Part shown: one piece after another, positions 23,898 to 30,430 of the stretch
How the letters are laid out: every line of letters starts with the position of its first letter
Numbering within the stretch: the first letter of the stretch is position 1
Source: Ideonella paludis
GTDB lineage: Bacteria; Pseudomonadota; Gammaproteobacteria; Burkholderiales; Burkholderiaceae_C
Reading direction: 5' to 3'
Assembly (NCBI RefSeq): GCF_018069865.1
Contig: NZ_JAGQDG010000006.1
Location: 1 to 64,000 of the forward strand
Length of the DNA: 64,000 nt
Program-made: the position numbers and the translations under genes
Notes under the pieces: generated by a model
Databases searched by the model: none
Seen by the model: the letters and a program-made list of their open reading frames with translations, nothing else
What the model was told of the DNA's origin: nothing

Positions 23898-24486
23898 GCC
23901 TCTTGCCCACCGCGTAGGCGGGCTCCCAGCTCGCCAGCGCTGGGTCTTGCTCATGCCGCTGCAGGCGGCCTTGGGCCAGCAGGCGCAGCGCGTCTCTCAG
24001 CAGCCGCACGCCCATGGGGCCTAGATCGCGCTCCCACAGGCTGCGGGCGTCATCACCCGGCCTTACCCAGCACCAGTCTTGCAAGGCGATGGGGCCGGTG
24101 TCGGCTCCGTCGTCCATCCAATAGACCGTGCCGCCAGCGACCTGGTCGCGCATGTGCAGCGTCCATACAATCGCGTCTCTGCCCCGGTGCCGGGGTAGCA
24201 GGCTGGGGTGGTAGCCCAGCGCCCCGTGGCGGGCCTTGGCGCGGGCCTCTGAGGTGATGAAGACATGGGCATGGGCACACACCAGCACGTCCACGCCGTC
24301 AGGCACCCACACGGGGCCAAGCGCGGTGGGCACTTGGCACACGGGCACGCCCAGCTCGTTGGCAAGTGCTGCCAGGCGGTCGTCGCTGCGCGGGGCGCTC
24401 ACGGCGGCCACGTCGTGGCCCTCGTCTATGCACATGCGCAGCACTTCCAGGCCCAGCCACTTCTGGCCGATCAGCATCACCCGCAT
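23887..24486 (-). CDS. formyltransferase-like protein (last gene of accessory/modification operon)
   Basis: A 199-residue protein with the formyltransferase N-terminal fold: MRVMLIGQKWLGLEVLRMC, then GYHPSLLPRHRGRDAIVWTL (about residues 91-110) and DDGADTGPI (125-132). His93 and Asp129 match the catalytic His and Asp of 10-formyl-tetrahydrofolate-dependent enzymes. The usual Asn two residues before His (N-x-H) is Gly91 here. It lacks the tRNA-binding C-terminal domain of Fmt, so Met-tRNA is an unlikely substrate. It overlaps the ABC-GNAT gene by 10 nt. I infer a role in modifying a small molecule or DNA base with its operon partners. Confidence 0.75.
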   Translation of the reverse strand: MRVMLIGQKWLGLEVLRMCIDEGHDVAAVSAPRSDDRLAALANELGVPVCQVPTALGPVWVPDGVDVLVCAHAHVFITSEARAKARHGALGYHPSLLPRHRGRDAIVWTLHMRDQVAGGTVYWMDDGADTGPIALQDWCWVRPGDDARSLWERDLGPMGVRLLRDALRLLAQGRLQRHEQDPALASWEPAYAVGKRLKG

Positions 24487-25610
24487 AGCGGCTCCCCCAA
24501 GTAGCGAAAGCCCTGCACGGCCCTGAAGTGGCCGCCGTGGCCCGCGCCATGCACGCCCGGCTTGCCTTTGCGGGCGGCGGACGCCTGCAAGGTCTGCATG
24601 CTTCTGGCCCTGTCATCGCCCACCAGGTTGGCCGAGACTTGCGTCCACTTCGCGCTGCGGCGCAGTGCCGCCGCTAGGCCAGGGTGGCTGGTGTGGAACA
24701 GGGTTTTCATGGGCTTTGAATAGCGGTTTTCGCCCTGGCGCCAGCGCTCGCACACGGCGTCCAGAAAGCGCAGGCCCACGCCCGCGCCTTGCCACTCGGG
24801 CATCACCACCAGGCGGCAAGCTCGGGCCTCTGCCAGGCCGGGCCGGGTGCTCACGGCCACATGGGCCACGGGCGCCCCGGCCACGCTGGCCACGTAGTTG
24901 GTCGCGGCAATCATGCGCGGCAGCTTCAGATAGTGATGCGGCTCAAAAGCTGGCCAATGCTCCCAGCCGGTTTGCCACAGCTCCACGTCGATGCGCGGCC
25001 GTCGCCGAAGCCACCCCCGTGAGAACTGGCCCGTGGCGGTGTCAAACACCCAGTCGGGCTGCACCCAGTCGAGGATGTCGTAGTGGCAACTCAGCAGCAC
25101 AGCCCGGCCTTGGGTGCGGCGCCAGGCCTTGGCAAAGGCGCCCGCGCCGATCTGGGCGATCTGGCGGTCTACCACGCTGCTAAACTCGTCCAGCACGGCA
25201 CGGGCCGGGGCCTCGGCGATCAGCCGTGCCAGGTTGGCGCGGAACTGCTCGCCGTTACTCAGCACCGGGTAAGGCCGCAGCCAGGTGGGCACGCTGCCCA
25301 GGCCCACGCTGGCCAGGGCGGTGGTCACGTCATCAAAGCTGCCCTCGGGGGTGATGGCGTCGATCAGCGGCTTGTCGGCGGGCCAGCTGGGCGCATAGAC
25401 GGCCCCAGCGCCCCACAGGGCACGGCCTAGGCTCGTCTTGCCACTGCCGCTGGGGCCTACGATGACCCCAAGGCTCCAAGGCGCGCTGTCGAGGTCTAGC
25501 TCTGCGTCCAGGCTGAAGTTGGCGCCGCTCTCCACGTTGAACAGGCTTTTCACCCGGGCGGCGCGGTAGCTGTTGAAGTCCGCGCAGCTGTGTTGAATGG
25601 TGAGCTTCAT
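24477..25610 (-). CDS. ABC-type ATPase fused to a GNAT acyltransferase domain (Mom-position gene)
   Basis: A 377-residue fusion. The ATPase half is complete: Walker A GPSGSGKT (52-59), signature LSNGE (117-121), Walker B with D141-E142, D-loop and switch His176. The C-terminal half (about 220-350) is GNAT-like: YVASVAGAPVAHVAVSTRPG, then VVMPEWQGAGVGLRFLDAV with the Q-G-x-G-x-G/A acetyl-CoA loop. No membrane partner is present, so transport is unlikely. It stands two genes after com-like, where Mu has mom, and Mom is itself a GNAT-fold DNA-modifying enzyme. ATG 25610 overlaps the upstream stop (ATGA). Confidence 0.8.
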   Translation of the reverse strand: MKLTIQHSCADFNSYRAARVKSLFNVESGANFSLDAELDLDSAPWSLGVIVGPSGSGKTSLGRALWGAGAVYAPSWPADKPLIDAITPEGSFDDVTTALASVGLGSVPTWLRPYPVLSNGEQFRANLARLIAEAPARAVLDEFSSVVDRQIAQIGAGAFAKAWRRTQGRAVLLSCHYDILDWVQPDWVFDTATGQFSRGWLRRRPRIDVELWQTGWEHWPAFEPHHYLKLPRMIAATNYVASVAGAPVAHVAVSTRPGLAEARACRLVVMPEWQGAGVGLRFLDAVCERWRQGENRYSKPMKTLFHTSHPGLAAALRRSAKWTQVSANLVGDDRARSMQTLQASAARKGKPGVHGAGHGGHFRAVQGFRYLGEPLCG

Positions 25611-25804
25611 ACGCACACCACCTTGGGGGCGTGCCCCTGCTTGAGCAGCCGGTTATAGAGCCGCTGCTGGTCGGCCTCGGTGGCGCACTCCAGGATGATC
25701 CCGAAGCGGCGCCGGTAGGCAAAGCCGTTCTCGCCCGGCCGGGTGATGGGGTTACGGGGGTGCTTCTTTCGCGGGGGCGCTCCCCGCTGTGCGGTCGTGG
25801 TCAT
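25607..25804 (-). CDS. small basic protein between com-like and ABC-GNAT genes, 65 aa
   Basis: Starts MTTTAQRGAPPRKKHPRNPI, a basic N-terminus, then YRRRFGIILECATEADQQRLYNRLL, given in parts as YRRRFGIILEC and EADQQRLYNRLLKQG. It overlaps the com-like gene by 53 nt and the ABC-GNAT start by 4 nt (ATGA). The fold beta-alpha (FGIILECATEADQQRLYNRL) looks like a small ParB-linked or RHH-like unit, but I do not recognise it. The nested overlaps recall the com-mom overlap in Mu. Confidence 0.6.
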   Translation of the reverse strand: MTTTAQRGAPPRKKHPRNPITRPGENGFAYRRRFGIILECATEADQQRLYNRLLKQGHAPKVVCV

Positions 25805-25964
25805 GGGTCAACTCCTCACGGTTTGACGCTCCACGGCGCTCAGGGGTGGGGCTCTCGGCCCTCAGGTCGTTCAAGGTGCCGCAGCGCGGGCACTTGATCT
25901 GCAAGCGGCGGTAGTCGCCCACCGCCAGTTTGCGGGCGCACTGCCCGCATCTGATTTCTTCCAT
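25752..25964 (-). CDS. Com-like zinc-ribbon translational regulator
   Basis: A 70-residue protein. MEEIRCGQC at the start, then IKCPRCGTLN gives C6-x2-C9 and C25-x2-C28, the same spacing and context (IRCxxC...IxCPRC) that I recall for Mu Com. Mu Com binds mom mRNA and opens its translation start. The C-terminal half is charged and disordered. It is followed by overlapping genes ending in the ABC-GNAT fusion, so it plausibly controls their translation. Confidence 0.85.
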   Translation of the reverse strand: MEEIRCGQCARKLAVGDYRRLQIKCPRCGTLNDLRAESPTPERRGASNREELTHDHDRTAGSAPAKEAPP

Positions 25965-26046
25965 GGCATCTCGGATAATGCGCCCGCCTGTACAGGTGGC
26001 AGGGCCTTAGGCTGATGCCGTGGCTACTCACGGCGGAGGCGGGTGT

Positions 26047-26066
26047 CCTGGTGTTAGCGCACCAGG
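26047..26066 (-). other. hairpin in the leader upstream of the com-like gene
   Basis: CCTGGTG and CACCAGG (7-bp arms, 6-nt loop) lie within a longer imperfect stem (about 26037-26076) between the DUF5131 stop and the com-like start. No T-run follows. It could be an attenuator, a Com target or a processing site. Confidence 0.45.
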
Positions 26067-26082
26067 GCACTCGCCCTGTTCT

Positions 26083-26985
26083 TTAGTCGGTGCTCTCCTT
26101 ACAAGCGATGCGGGCCACAGCGGGAAACTCGGTGTGATCCACCCCGTCCAGCATGCGGCCGGCGGCGGCCTTGCCAATGCGGGCGCCATGCCACCACTCG
26201 CCCCACTGCTTGAACAAGAAGGGCACGTCCGCCCGGCGGCATTGGTCGCGCAGGCCACGCACCCAGTCCGGGTGCATAGGCCTTGCGCCTGGGCCTGACT
26301 CACCGCCCACGATGACCCAATGCACACCGCCGTCGTCAGGCTTGCGCAGCTTCATCTGTCGCAGGCCTCCACGGGTGCGTGTCTCCCCGGTCGGCACGCT
26401 GAAGAAGTGGAAGCGCAGGTCAACGGGGCCGAGTAGCGGCTCCACGCTCAGGAAGCGCACGCTTGCGGGCACCTCCAGCAGCTTGGGAATATCCCGATCC
26501 GCCTCGGCTTGGTTGCAGATAGTCGCGCCAATCCAGACGTTCGACCACGGGTTTCCGTCCCACTCGGCGGCGCCGACAAACTCGCCCGCAACTGCTGCGG
26601 CTGCGTTGTTCAGCATCCCGCGAGCGTTGCCGATGCGCTTCGTCAACAGCAGCCAGTCAAGGTGGGGTGTCACGGCGATCAGGCGGAACAAGTCCCATCG
26701 CCACCACTCCGGCACCTGGTTGTCAAACACATCGGCCAGGCTGGCACAAAACACCCTATAGCGCCGCCCCTCGGCCTGCGCTTGGGCGTTCCACTTCAGG
26801 GGCGCTGCCCAGGTGCTCTTGCTGGTGCGGCGGCGCTCGCCACCCCACACCACGCCCGCAGCCTTGCCCCCACGCTTGGCCCAAGCCTCGGCGTAGCAGT
26901 GGTCGCACGCGGGGCTTACTTTGGTGCAACCCACCCACGGGTTGAAGGTGTGGTCAGCCCACTCGATCTTGGTGTCTTGTGCCAT
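26083..26985 (-). CDS. DUF5131 (phage Gp37/Gp68) three-Cys protein
   Basis: A 300-residue protein. IEWADHTFNPWVGCTKVSP and CDHCYAEAWAKR give C20-x6-C27-x2-C30, the hallmark of DUF5131. I recall that this family is considered radical-SAM-like. VHWVIVGGESGPGARPMHPD near residue 225 and FLFKQWGEWW are further family signatures. ATG 26985 overlaps the ASCH gene stop (TGATG); ATG 27015 would extend into that gene. Its place in a com-mom-like operon suggests a role in nucleic-acid or nucleotide modification. Confidence 0.88.
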   Translation of the reverse strand: MAQDTKIEWADHTFNPWVGCTKVSPACDHCYAEAWAKRGGKAAGVVWGGERRRTSKSTWAAPLKWNAQAQAEGRRYRVFCASLADVFDNQVPEWWRWDLFRLIAVTPHLDWLLLTKRIGNARGMLNNAAAAVAGEFVGAAEWDGNPWSNVWIGATICNQAEADRDIPKLLEVPASVRFLSVEPLLGPVDLRFHFFSVPTGETRTRGGLRQMKLRKPDDGGVHWVIVGGESGPGARPMHPDWVRGLRDQCRRADVPFLFKQWGEWWHGARIGKAAAGRMLDGVDHTEFPAVARIACKESTD

Positions 26986-27374
26986 CACAAGCCCCCCTGC
27001 GCGGGCTTTTCCCACTCCACCATCCAGCCCTCAAGCTGGCCCTGGTGCGCTTCCTGGAAGTAGCCGTACAAGTCCTCTAGGCATGTGAAGCCGTCTTGCT
27101 TGGCCAGGGCCACTTTCTCAGCCACGCCCAGCAGCTGGCCATCCACAACGATGCTGCGCTCCTCACAGTCGATCTGCACACCGTGCACAGCCGTGGCCGG
27201 CGTAGCCAGCAACAAGCGCGTGCCACTGGTGCGCAGGCCGGTGTAGAGCTTCAGCGTGTCGCCCGCCTTGGGGCGGCGGCCATCGGCCCGTTCTTTGCGG
27301 ATGGTGCTGGTCTTTGTGCCCGCTTCAATCGCGGGGGCAAAGGCCTTCATGAAGTTGATCGTGAAGGTGGCCAT
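26985..27374 (-). CDS. ASCH-domain-like protein
   Basis: A 129-residue protein starting MATFTINFMKAFAPAIEAGT. KTSTIRKERADGRRPKAGDT and LKLYTGLRTSGT match the ASCH/PUA-like pattern (G-x-K-x2-T-I-R then GD-x-L-x-LYTG-x-RT). The family binds RNA or modified nucleobases; some members are amidohydrolases acting on acetylated cytidine. The start is 2 nt after the upstream stop and the end overlaps DUF5131. Such a protein could recognise the modified base or an RNA in this operon. Confidence 0.75.
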   Translation of the reverse strand: MATFTINFMKAFAPAIEAGTKTSTIRKERADGRRPKAGDTLKLYTGLRTSGTRLLLATPATAVHGVQIDCEERSIVVDGQLLGVAEKVALAKQDGFTCLEDLYGYFQEAHQGQLEGWMVEWEKPAQGGL

Positions 27375-27375
27375 C

Positions 27376-27816
27376 TCACACCCCCACGCGGGCGCGCCAG
27401 CCGCGCCACAGGGCGGTGGTGATGAGGCTGTTGTAGTCGCCAAGTGGGGCGCTGTCATTGCTCAGGTCATATCCCAGCGGCTTGGCCAACGCCTCAAAGG
27501 CTAGGCGCTCAGCCTCCAGCACCTCGGCGGGTGTCGCAAAGTCTTGGTAGGCAAACGGGCGCGGCTGCAGCGCCCAGCGCTGGGGCTTGCGGCCCTGCAC
27601 GCCGCCCGCCGCCTCGCCTTTGTCTGCCAGGTAAGCCATGCCGCTGTCCTTCAGCTCTTTAAGCCACAGCAGCAGGGTGCTTTCATGGGCGCCCACCATC
27701 TCTTCCAGGTCTTGCAGGGTCTTGGGGCCTTTGGCCAGTGCGGCCACCAGCTCACACATCCGCACCACGGTGTCGAGCTTGCGTTTGCCCTCGGCGGGCT
27801 TTGGGTTTGAGGTCAT
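27376..27816 (-). CDS. winged-helix DNA-binding protein heading the accessory operon
   Basis: A 146-residue protein. KLDTVVRMCELVAALAKGPK, TLQDLEEMVGAHESTLLLWL and KELKDSGMAYLADKGEAAGG form a winged helix of the type found in phage regulators. The C-terminal ~60 residues (LGYDLSNDSAPLGDYNSLIT) are unassigned. It is the promoter-proximal gene of the operon, divergent from the holin across the 27817-27987 region containing an activator palindrome, so it may regulate either direction. Confidence 0.65.
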   Translation of the reverse strand: MTSNPKPAEGKRKLDTVVRMCELVAALAKGPKTLQDLEEMVGAHESTLLLWLKELKDSGMAYLADKGEAAGGVQGRKPQRWALQPRPFAYQDFATPAEVLEAERLAFEALAKPLGYDLSNDSAPLGDYNSLITTALWRGWRARVGV

Positions 27817-27884
27817 GTCAAGGCTTTCTGTCGGTGTTGGTTTGGTGTTTTTCTATTGCACCGCCACAGCCGCTTTGCGTCCCC

Positions 27885-27900
27885 TGTGAACCGTTTCACA
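27885..27900. promoter_or_regulatory. candidate late activator site between the accessory operon and lysis genes
   Basis: TGTGAA 27885-27890, spacer CCGT, TTCACA 27895-27900, extended by flanking CCC/GGG (CCCCTGTGAA...TTCACAGGGG). The centre is 95.5 bp from the holin ATG and 76.5 bp from the winged-helix ATG on the other strand. It corresponds in position to the Mu lysis promoter, and by analogy with C-activated mom it might also serve the accessory operon. Confidence 0.6.
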
Positions 27901-27987
27901 GGGGCCATATCAGGCCCATTCCAGACACTCAGGGCTCGTGCTTTTGCATGTCTCGCTTAGACCCTATTCACCCGTTTGGAGCCCTCT

Positions 27988-28341
27988 ATGCCACGAATGT
28001 TCATCTGGTTGATCTTCACCATCTTCTTGTTCAGCGCCGCGCTGTTCGCACAGCACACACACCCTGGCTCGATCTTTGCTGTGAGCCTCTACAAGGCGCA
28101 CCTGATGAGCTTAGGCGGCTGGGGCGGCTACTGGCTTGACCGGGCGCTGTTCCCCTATGCCCGGCCGCATGAGTACCTGCTGCTTGATGAGATCAGCATG
28201 GACCCGGAAGACTCGGCCAAGATCGCTGGCGCCGAAGGGCTAGACTTCTTGGAGGTCAGCTCAACCGCCTACCCCATGGCCATGATGCGCCGCGCGGTGA
28301 TCGTCGTCGGCTGCCTCATCTGCGTCGGCCTGGGGGCCTGA
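27988..28341 (+). CDS. putative holin
   Basis: A 117-residue protein starting MPRMFIWLIFTIFLFSAALF. There is one N-terminal membrane segment (residues 4-22) and one at the C-terminus (AVIVVGCLICVGLGA). The middle contains GGWGGYWLDRALFPYARPHE, typical of putative holins in BcepMu-like and P2-like lysis cassettes. It is followed 1 nt later by the endolysin. It would control the time of membrane permeabilisation. ATG 27988 chosen over a TTG at 27976. Confidence 0.78.
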   Translation: MPRMFIWLIFTIFLFSAALFAQHTHPGSIFAVSLYKAHLMSLGGWGGYWLDRALFPYARPHEYLLLDEISMDPEDSAKIAGAEGLDFLEVSSTAYPMAMMRRAVIVVGCLICVGLGA

Positions 28342-28342
28342 C

Positions 28343-28951
28343 ATGACCCGCGCTTTTGCACGCTTCTTTGGCTATGCCGTTCTGCTGGCCGTGCTGTTCA
28401 CCAGCGTGCTGGCCCAGGCCCAGCCCGCACAGGCCGAGCGCTACAAGCGCACGCTGCGCCAAGAGGCGCACTTGGCCTGGGGCCTGGGCGCGCCGGTGGC
28501 CACCTTTGCGGCGCAAGTCCACCAAGAGAGCATGTGGCGCGAGGATGCCCGCAGCCAGGTGGGCGCGCAAGGCTTGGCCCAGTTCATGCCCGCCACCACG
28601 CAGTGGATCGGCGGCGCCTATGCCAGCCTGGGAGAGCGAGCGCCGCTCAATCCCACCTGGGCGCTGCGCGCTTTGGTCACCTACGACAAGCACCTTTACA
28701 GCCGCGTTAAAGCGGCTTCGCACTGCGAGCAAATGGCCTTTGCGCTGGCTGCCTACAACGGCGGCTTGGGTTGGGTCTACAAGCGGCAAAAGCTCAGCCC
28801 CAACCCCGGGGTGTGCATGGGTGCCACGTGCGCCATCAACCCCGGCGTGAGCCCGGCCAGCCAGCGCGAGAACGAGCACTACCCGGTGGTGATCTTGCGC
28901 AAGTGGGAGCCGCTGTACGCAAGCTGGGGCATGGGGAGCTGCGCGTCGTGA
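28343..28951 (+). CDS. endolysin, lytic transglycosylase (SLT family) with N-terminal signal/anchor
   Basis: A 202-residue protein. Residues 8-30 (FFGYAVLLAVLFTSVLAQAQ) form an export signal or signal-arrest-release anchor. The SLT-type core follows: AAQVHQESMWREDARS with the catalytic Glu, VGAQGLAQFMPATTQW and FALAAYNGGLGWV. This is the transglycosylase rather than T4-lysozyme type. It sits between holin and spanins, so it is the phage endolysin. Its stop overlaps the GTG start of the Rz-like gene. Confidence 0.88.
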   Translation: MTRAFARFFGYAVLLAVLFTSVLAQAQPAQAERYKRTLRQEAHLAWGLGAPVATFAAQVHQESMWREDARSQVGAQGLAQFMPATTQWIGGAYASLGERAPLNPTWALRALVTYDKHLYSRVKAASHCEQMAFALAAYNGGLGWVYKRQKLSPNPGVCMGATCAINPGVSPASQRENEHYPVVILRKWEPLYASWGMGSCAS

Positions 28952-29544
28952 GCCGCGTCTACCTCTTCAGTGCTGTATTCATGCTGCTGGCGGCACTTCT
29001 GCTGGGCGGCTTTGGGCTTGGCACATACCACGGCGCCCAAAAGTGCCGTGCCAACGCAGCCGCCACTGCGGCCACTGCCCAAGCCGCCCAGGCCACCGCC
29101 ACCACCACCGCCGTGGTGCAGGCCGCAAGCGCTGCCCAGGCCACCACCGCTGCAGCCGTGGCCAGCGCTGCCCGTGTGGGCCAGCGCCGAGAGGCACACC
29201 GCGCCCAGGTCGATGCCTTCTTCACCCCCTTGCAGGAGCCCGCCGCCTATGCTTCCCAGCCCATCTCTGAACCGCTCTCTGCTGCTGCTGAGTGCAGCCT
29301 TGATGCTGACGGCCTGCGCCGCTGGGCCGCAGCCAATGCCGGACCCTGGGGCGGTGATGCAAGCCACCCGCCCGGTGCCGGTGCCGCCCCCGGCCAGCCT
29401 GCTGACGGTGCCGCCCACGCTGCCCCCACCGCGTTCGGGCTCGATGCCCGACCTGCTGGCCAACCACTTGACGGTGGCGCGCCAGTACCACCTTCTGCGC
29501 TCTCAGGTGTGCCTGCTGCTGGCACACCTGGGCGCGCCCACTGA
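28948..29544 (+). CDS. inner-membrane spanin (Rz-like)
   Basis: A 198-residue protein beginning at GTG 28948 (VSRVYLFSAVFMLLAALLLG). One N-terminal membrane anchor is followed by a long Ala/Thr/Gln-rich helical region and a Pro-rich end, as in i-spanins. It overlaps the endolysin stop, and a lipoprotein gene in another frame is nested in its 3' half. Together they would link inner and outer membranes at lysis. Confidence 0.72.
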   Translation: MSRVYLFSAVFMLLAALLLGGFGLGTYHGAQKCRANAAATAATAQAAQATATTTAVVQAASAAQATTAAAVASAARVGQRREAHRAQVDAFFTPLQEPAAYASQPISEPLSAAAECSLDADGLRRWAAANAGPWGGDASHPPGAGAAPGQPADGAAHAAPTAFGLDARPAGQPLDGGAPVPPSALSGVPAAGTPGRAH

Positions 29545-29560
29545 CGGCTGCCCCCAGTAG
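29249..29560 (+). CDS. outer-membrane spanin lipoprotein (Rz1-like), nested out of frame in Rz
   Basis: A 103-residue frame starting MLPSPSLNRSLLLLSAALML and continuing TAC, a classic lipobox with Cys23. The mature part is Pro-rich (PVPVPPPASLLTVPPTLPPP), as in Rz1 proteins. It is nested +1 in the Rz-like gene and extends 16 nt beyond it. The nested Rz/Rz1 arrangement is well known in lambda-like lysis cassettes and supports both calls. Confidence 0.82.
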   Translation: MLPSPSLNRSLLLLSAALMLTACAAGPQPMPDPGAVMQATRPVPVPPPASLLTVPPTLPPPRSGSMPDLLANHLTVARQYHLLRSQVCLLLAHLGAPTDGCPQ

Positions 29561-29613
29561 GCAAGACCTAGGCCGCCACCCACCACCACTACAAACCGTT
29601 CGGGACCACCACC

Positions 29614-29904
29614 ATGTCGCAGTCAGACGCCGAAACAAACGCCAAGCTCTTGCAAGAGATTGCAGAAGTCCGCGGTGACCTCAAAACCATCACCGCGCTG
29701 CTGCAGCACCAGGCCGAGAGCAGCGAGCGGCGTCACGCCGACCTCAAAGAGCACCTGAGCCAGCGCCTGGACGGGCACGAGCGCCGCATCGGCAAGCTGG
29801 AAGACAACGAGCGCTCCACGGCGATCAAGGCCGCAGGCTTGGGCGTCGTCACCAGCGCGTTGGTGGCCGCTGGCATTGCCGCACTGCGCGGCGGCCTGAA
29901 GTAA
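29614..29904 (+). CDS. DUF2730-like coiled-coil membrane protein (Mu gp25-like)
   Basis: A 96-residue protein. A coiled coil (LLQEIAEVRGDLKTITALLQ, HLSQRLDGHERRIGKLEDNE) is followed by a C-terminal membrane helix (GLGVVTSALVAAGIAAL). Mu-like phages carry such DUF2730 proteins between lysis and terminase genes. Its function is unknown; a second holin/antiholin role is possible from topology. Confidence 0.65.
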   Translation: MSQSDAETNAKLLQEIAEVRGDLKTITALLQHQAESSERRHADLKEHLSQRLDGHERRIGKLEDNERSTAIKAAGLGVVTSALVAAGIAALRGGLK

Positions 29905-29932
29905 CCCGCCCGCTTTCAGCCCATAAGCCCGC

Positions 29933-30430
29933 ATGGCCTACGACACCGCCACCCGCAACAAGCTGCGCGCAAAGTACGTGCAAGGCATGGCGCTCACCTC
30001 GGCTGCTGAAGCCGTGGGCGTGCCCTATGCAACATGCCGCACCTGGAAGCGCCAGGCCGCCGAGAGCGGTGATGACTGGGACGTGGCCCGCAACGCCCGC
30101 CGCATGACCAAGGACGGCGTGGCCGAGATGGCCAACCAGGTGATGCACGAGATCGCCGAGCAGTTCTTGGCCACGATTGAAGCGATCAAGGCTGACAAGA
30201 AGATGGGCGCCGAGGCCCGCGCCAAGATTCTGGTGCAGCTGATGGACGCCTATAACAAGGCCATCCACGCAACCGGCAAAGCCACGCCCCATGCCAACCG
30301 CCTGGCCGTGGCCATGGACGTGGTGCGATTCCTCACCCAGCGCATGCACGGCACCGCCCGCGCTGAGTTCTTGGCTGTGGTCGAGACGCTGGGCGACGCC
30401 CTGGTCAAAGAGTTCGGGGCGCAAGCGTGA
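29933..30430 (+). CDS. DUF1804 protein, probable small terminase
   Basis: A 165-residue protein. The N-terminal helix-turn-helix (LRAKYVQGMALTSAAEAVGV, PYATCRTWKRQAAE) and the helical rest fit DUF1804, found directly before TerL in BcepMu-like phages. It would recognise phage DNA for packaging. Its stop overlaps the TerL GTG/ATG region (start at 30427), so the two subunits are cotranslated. Confidence 0.82.
   Translation: MAYDTATRNKLRAKYVQGMALTSAAEAVGVPYATCRTWKRQAAESGDDWDVARNARRMTKDGVAEMANQVMHEIAEQFLATIEAIKADKKMGAEARAKILVQLMDAYNKAIHATGKATPHANRLAVAMDVVRFLTQRMHGTARAEFLAVVETLGDALVKEFGAQA

Noticed and set aside
23887-24486. Methionyl-tRNA formyltransferase (fmt)
   Set aside because: Too short, without the C-terminal tRNA-binding domain, altered N-x-H motif and located in a phage operon.
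24477-25610. ABC transporter ATP-binding subunit
   Set aside because: No permease or binding protein lies nearby. The C-terminal half is GNAT-like and the gene is tightly coupled to com-like and formyltransferase genes.
2204-27900. Reading the four TGTGAA-N4-TTCACA sites simply as host CRP sites
   Set aside because: They fit TGTGA-N6-TCACA, so host CRP-type control is not excluded. However, placement at the four expected late promoter positions and repeated spacing to start codons make a phage activator the better first explanation. Kept as the main alternative.
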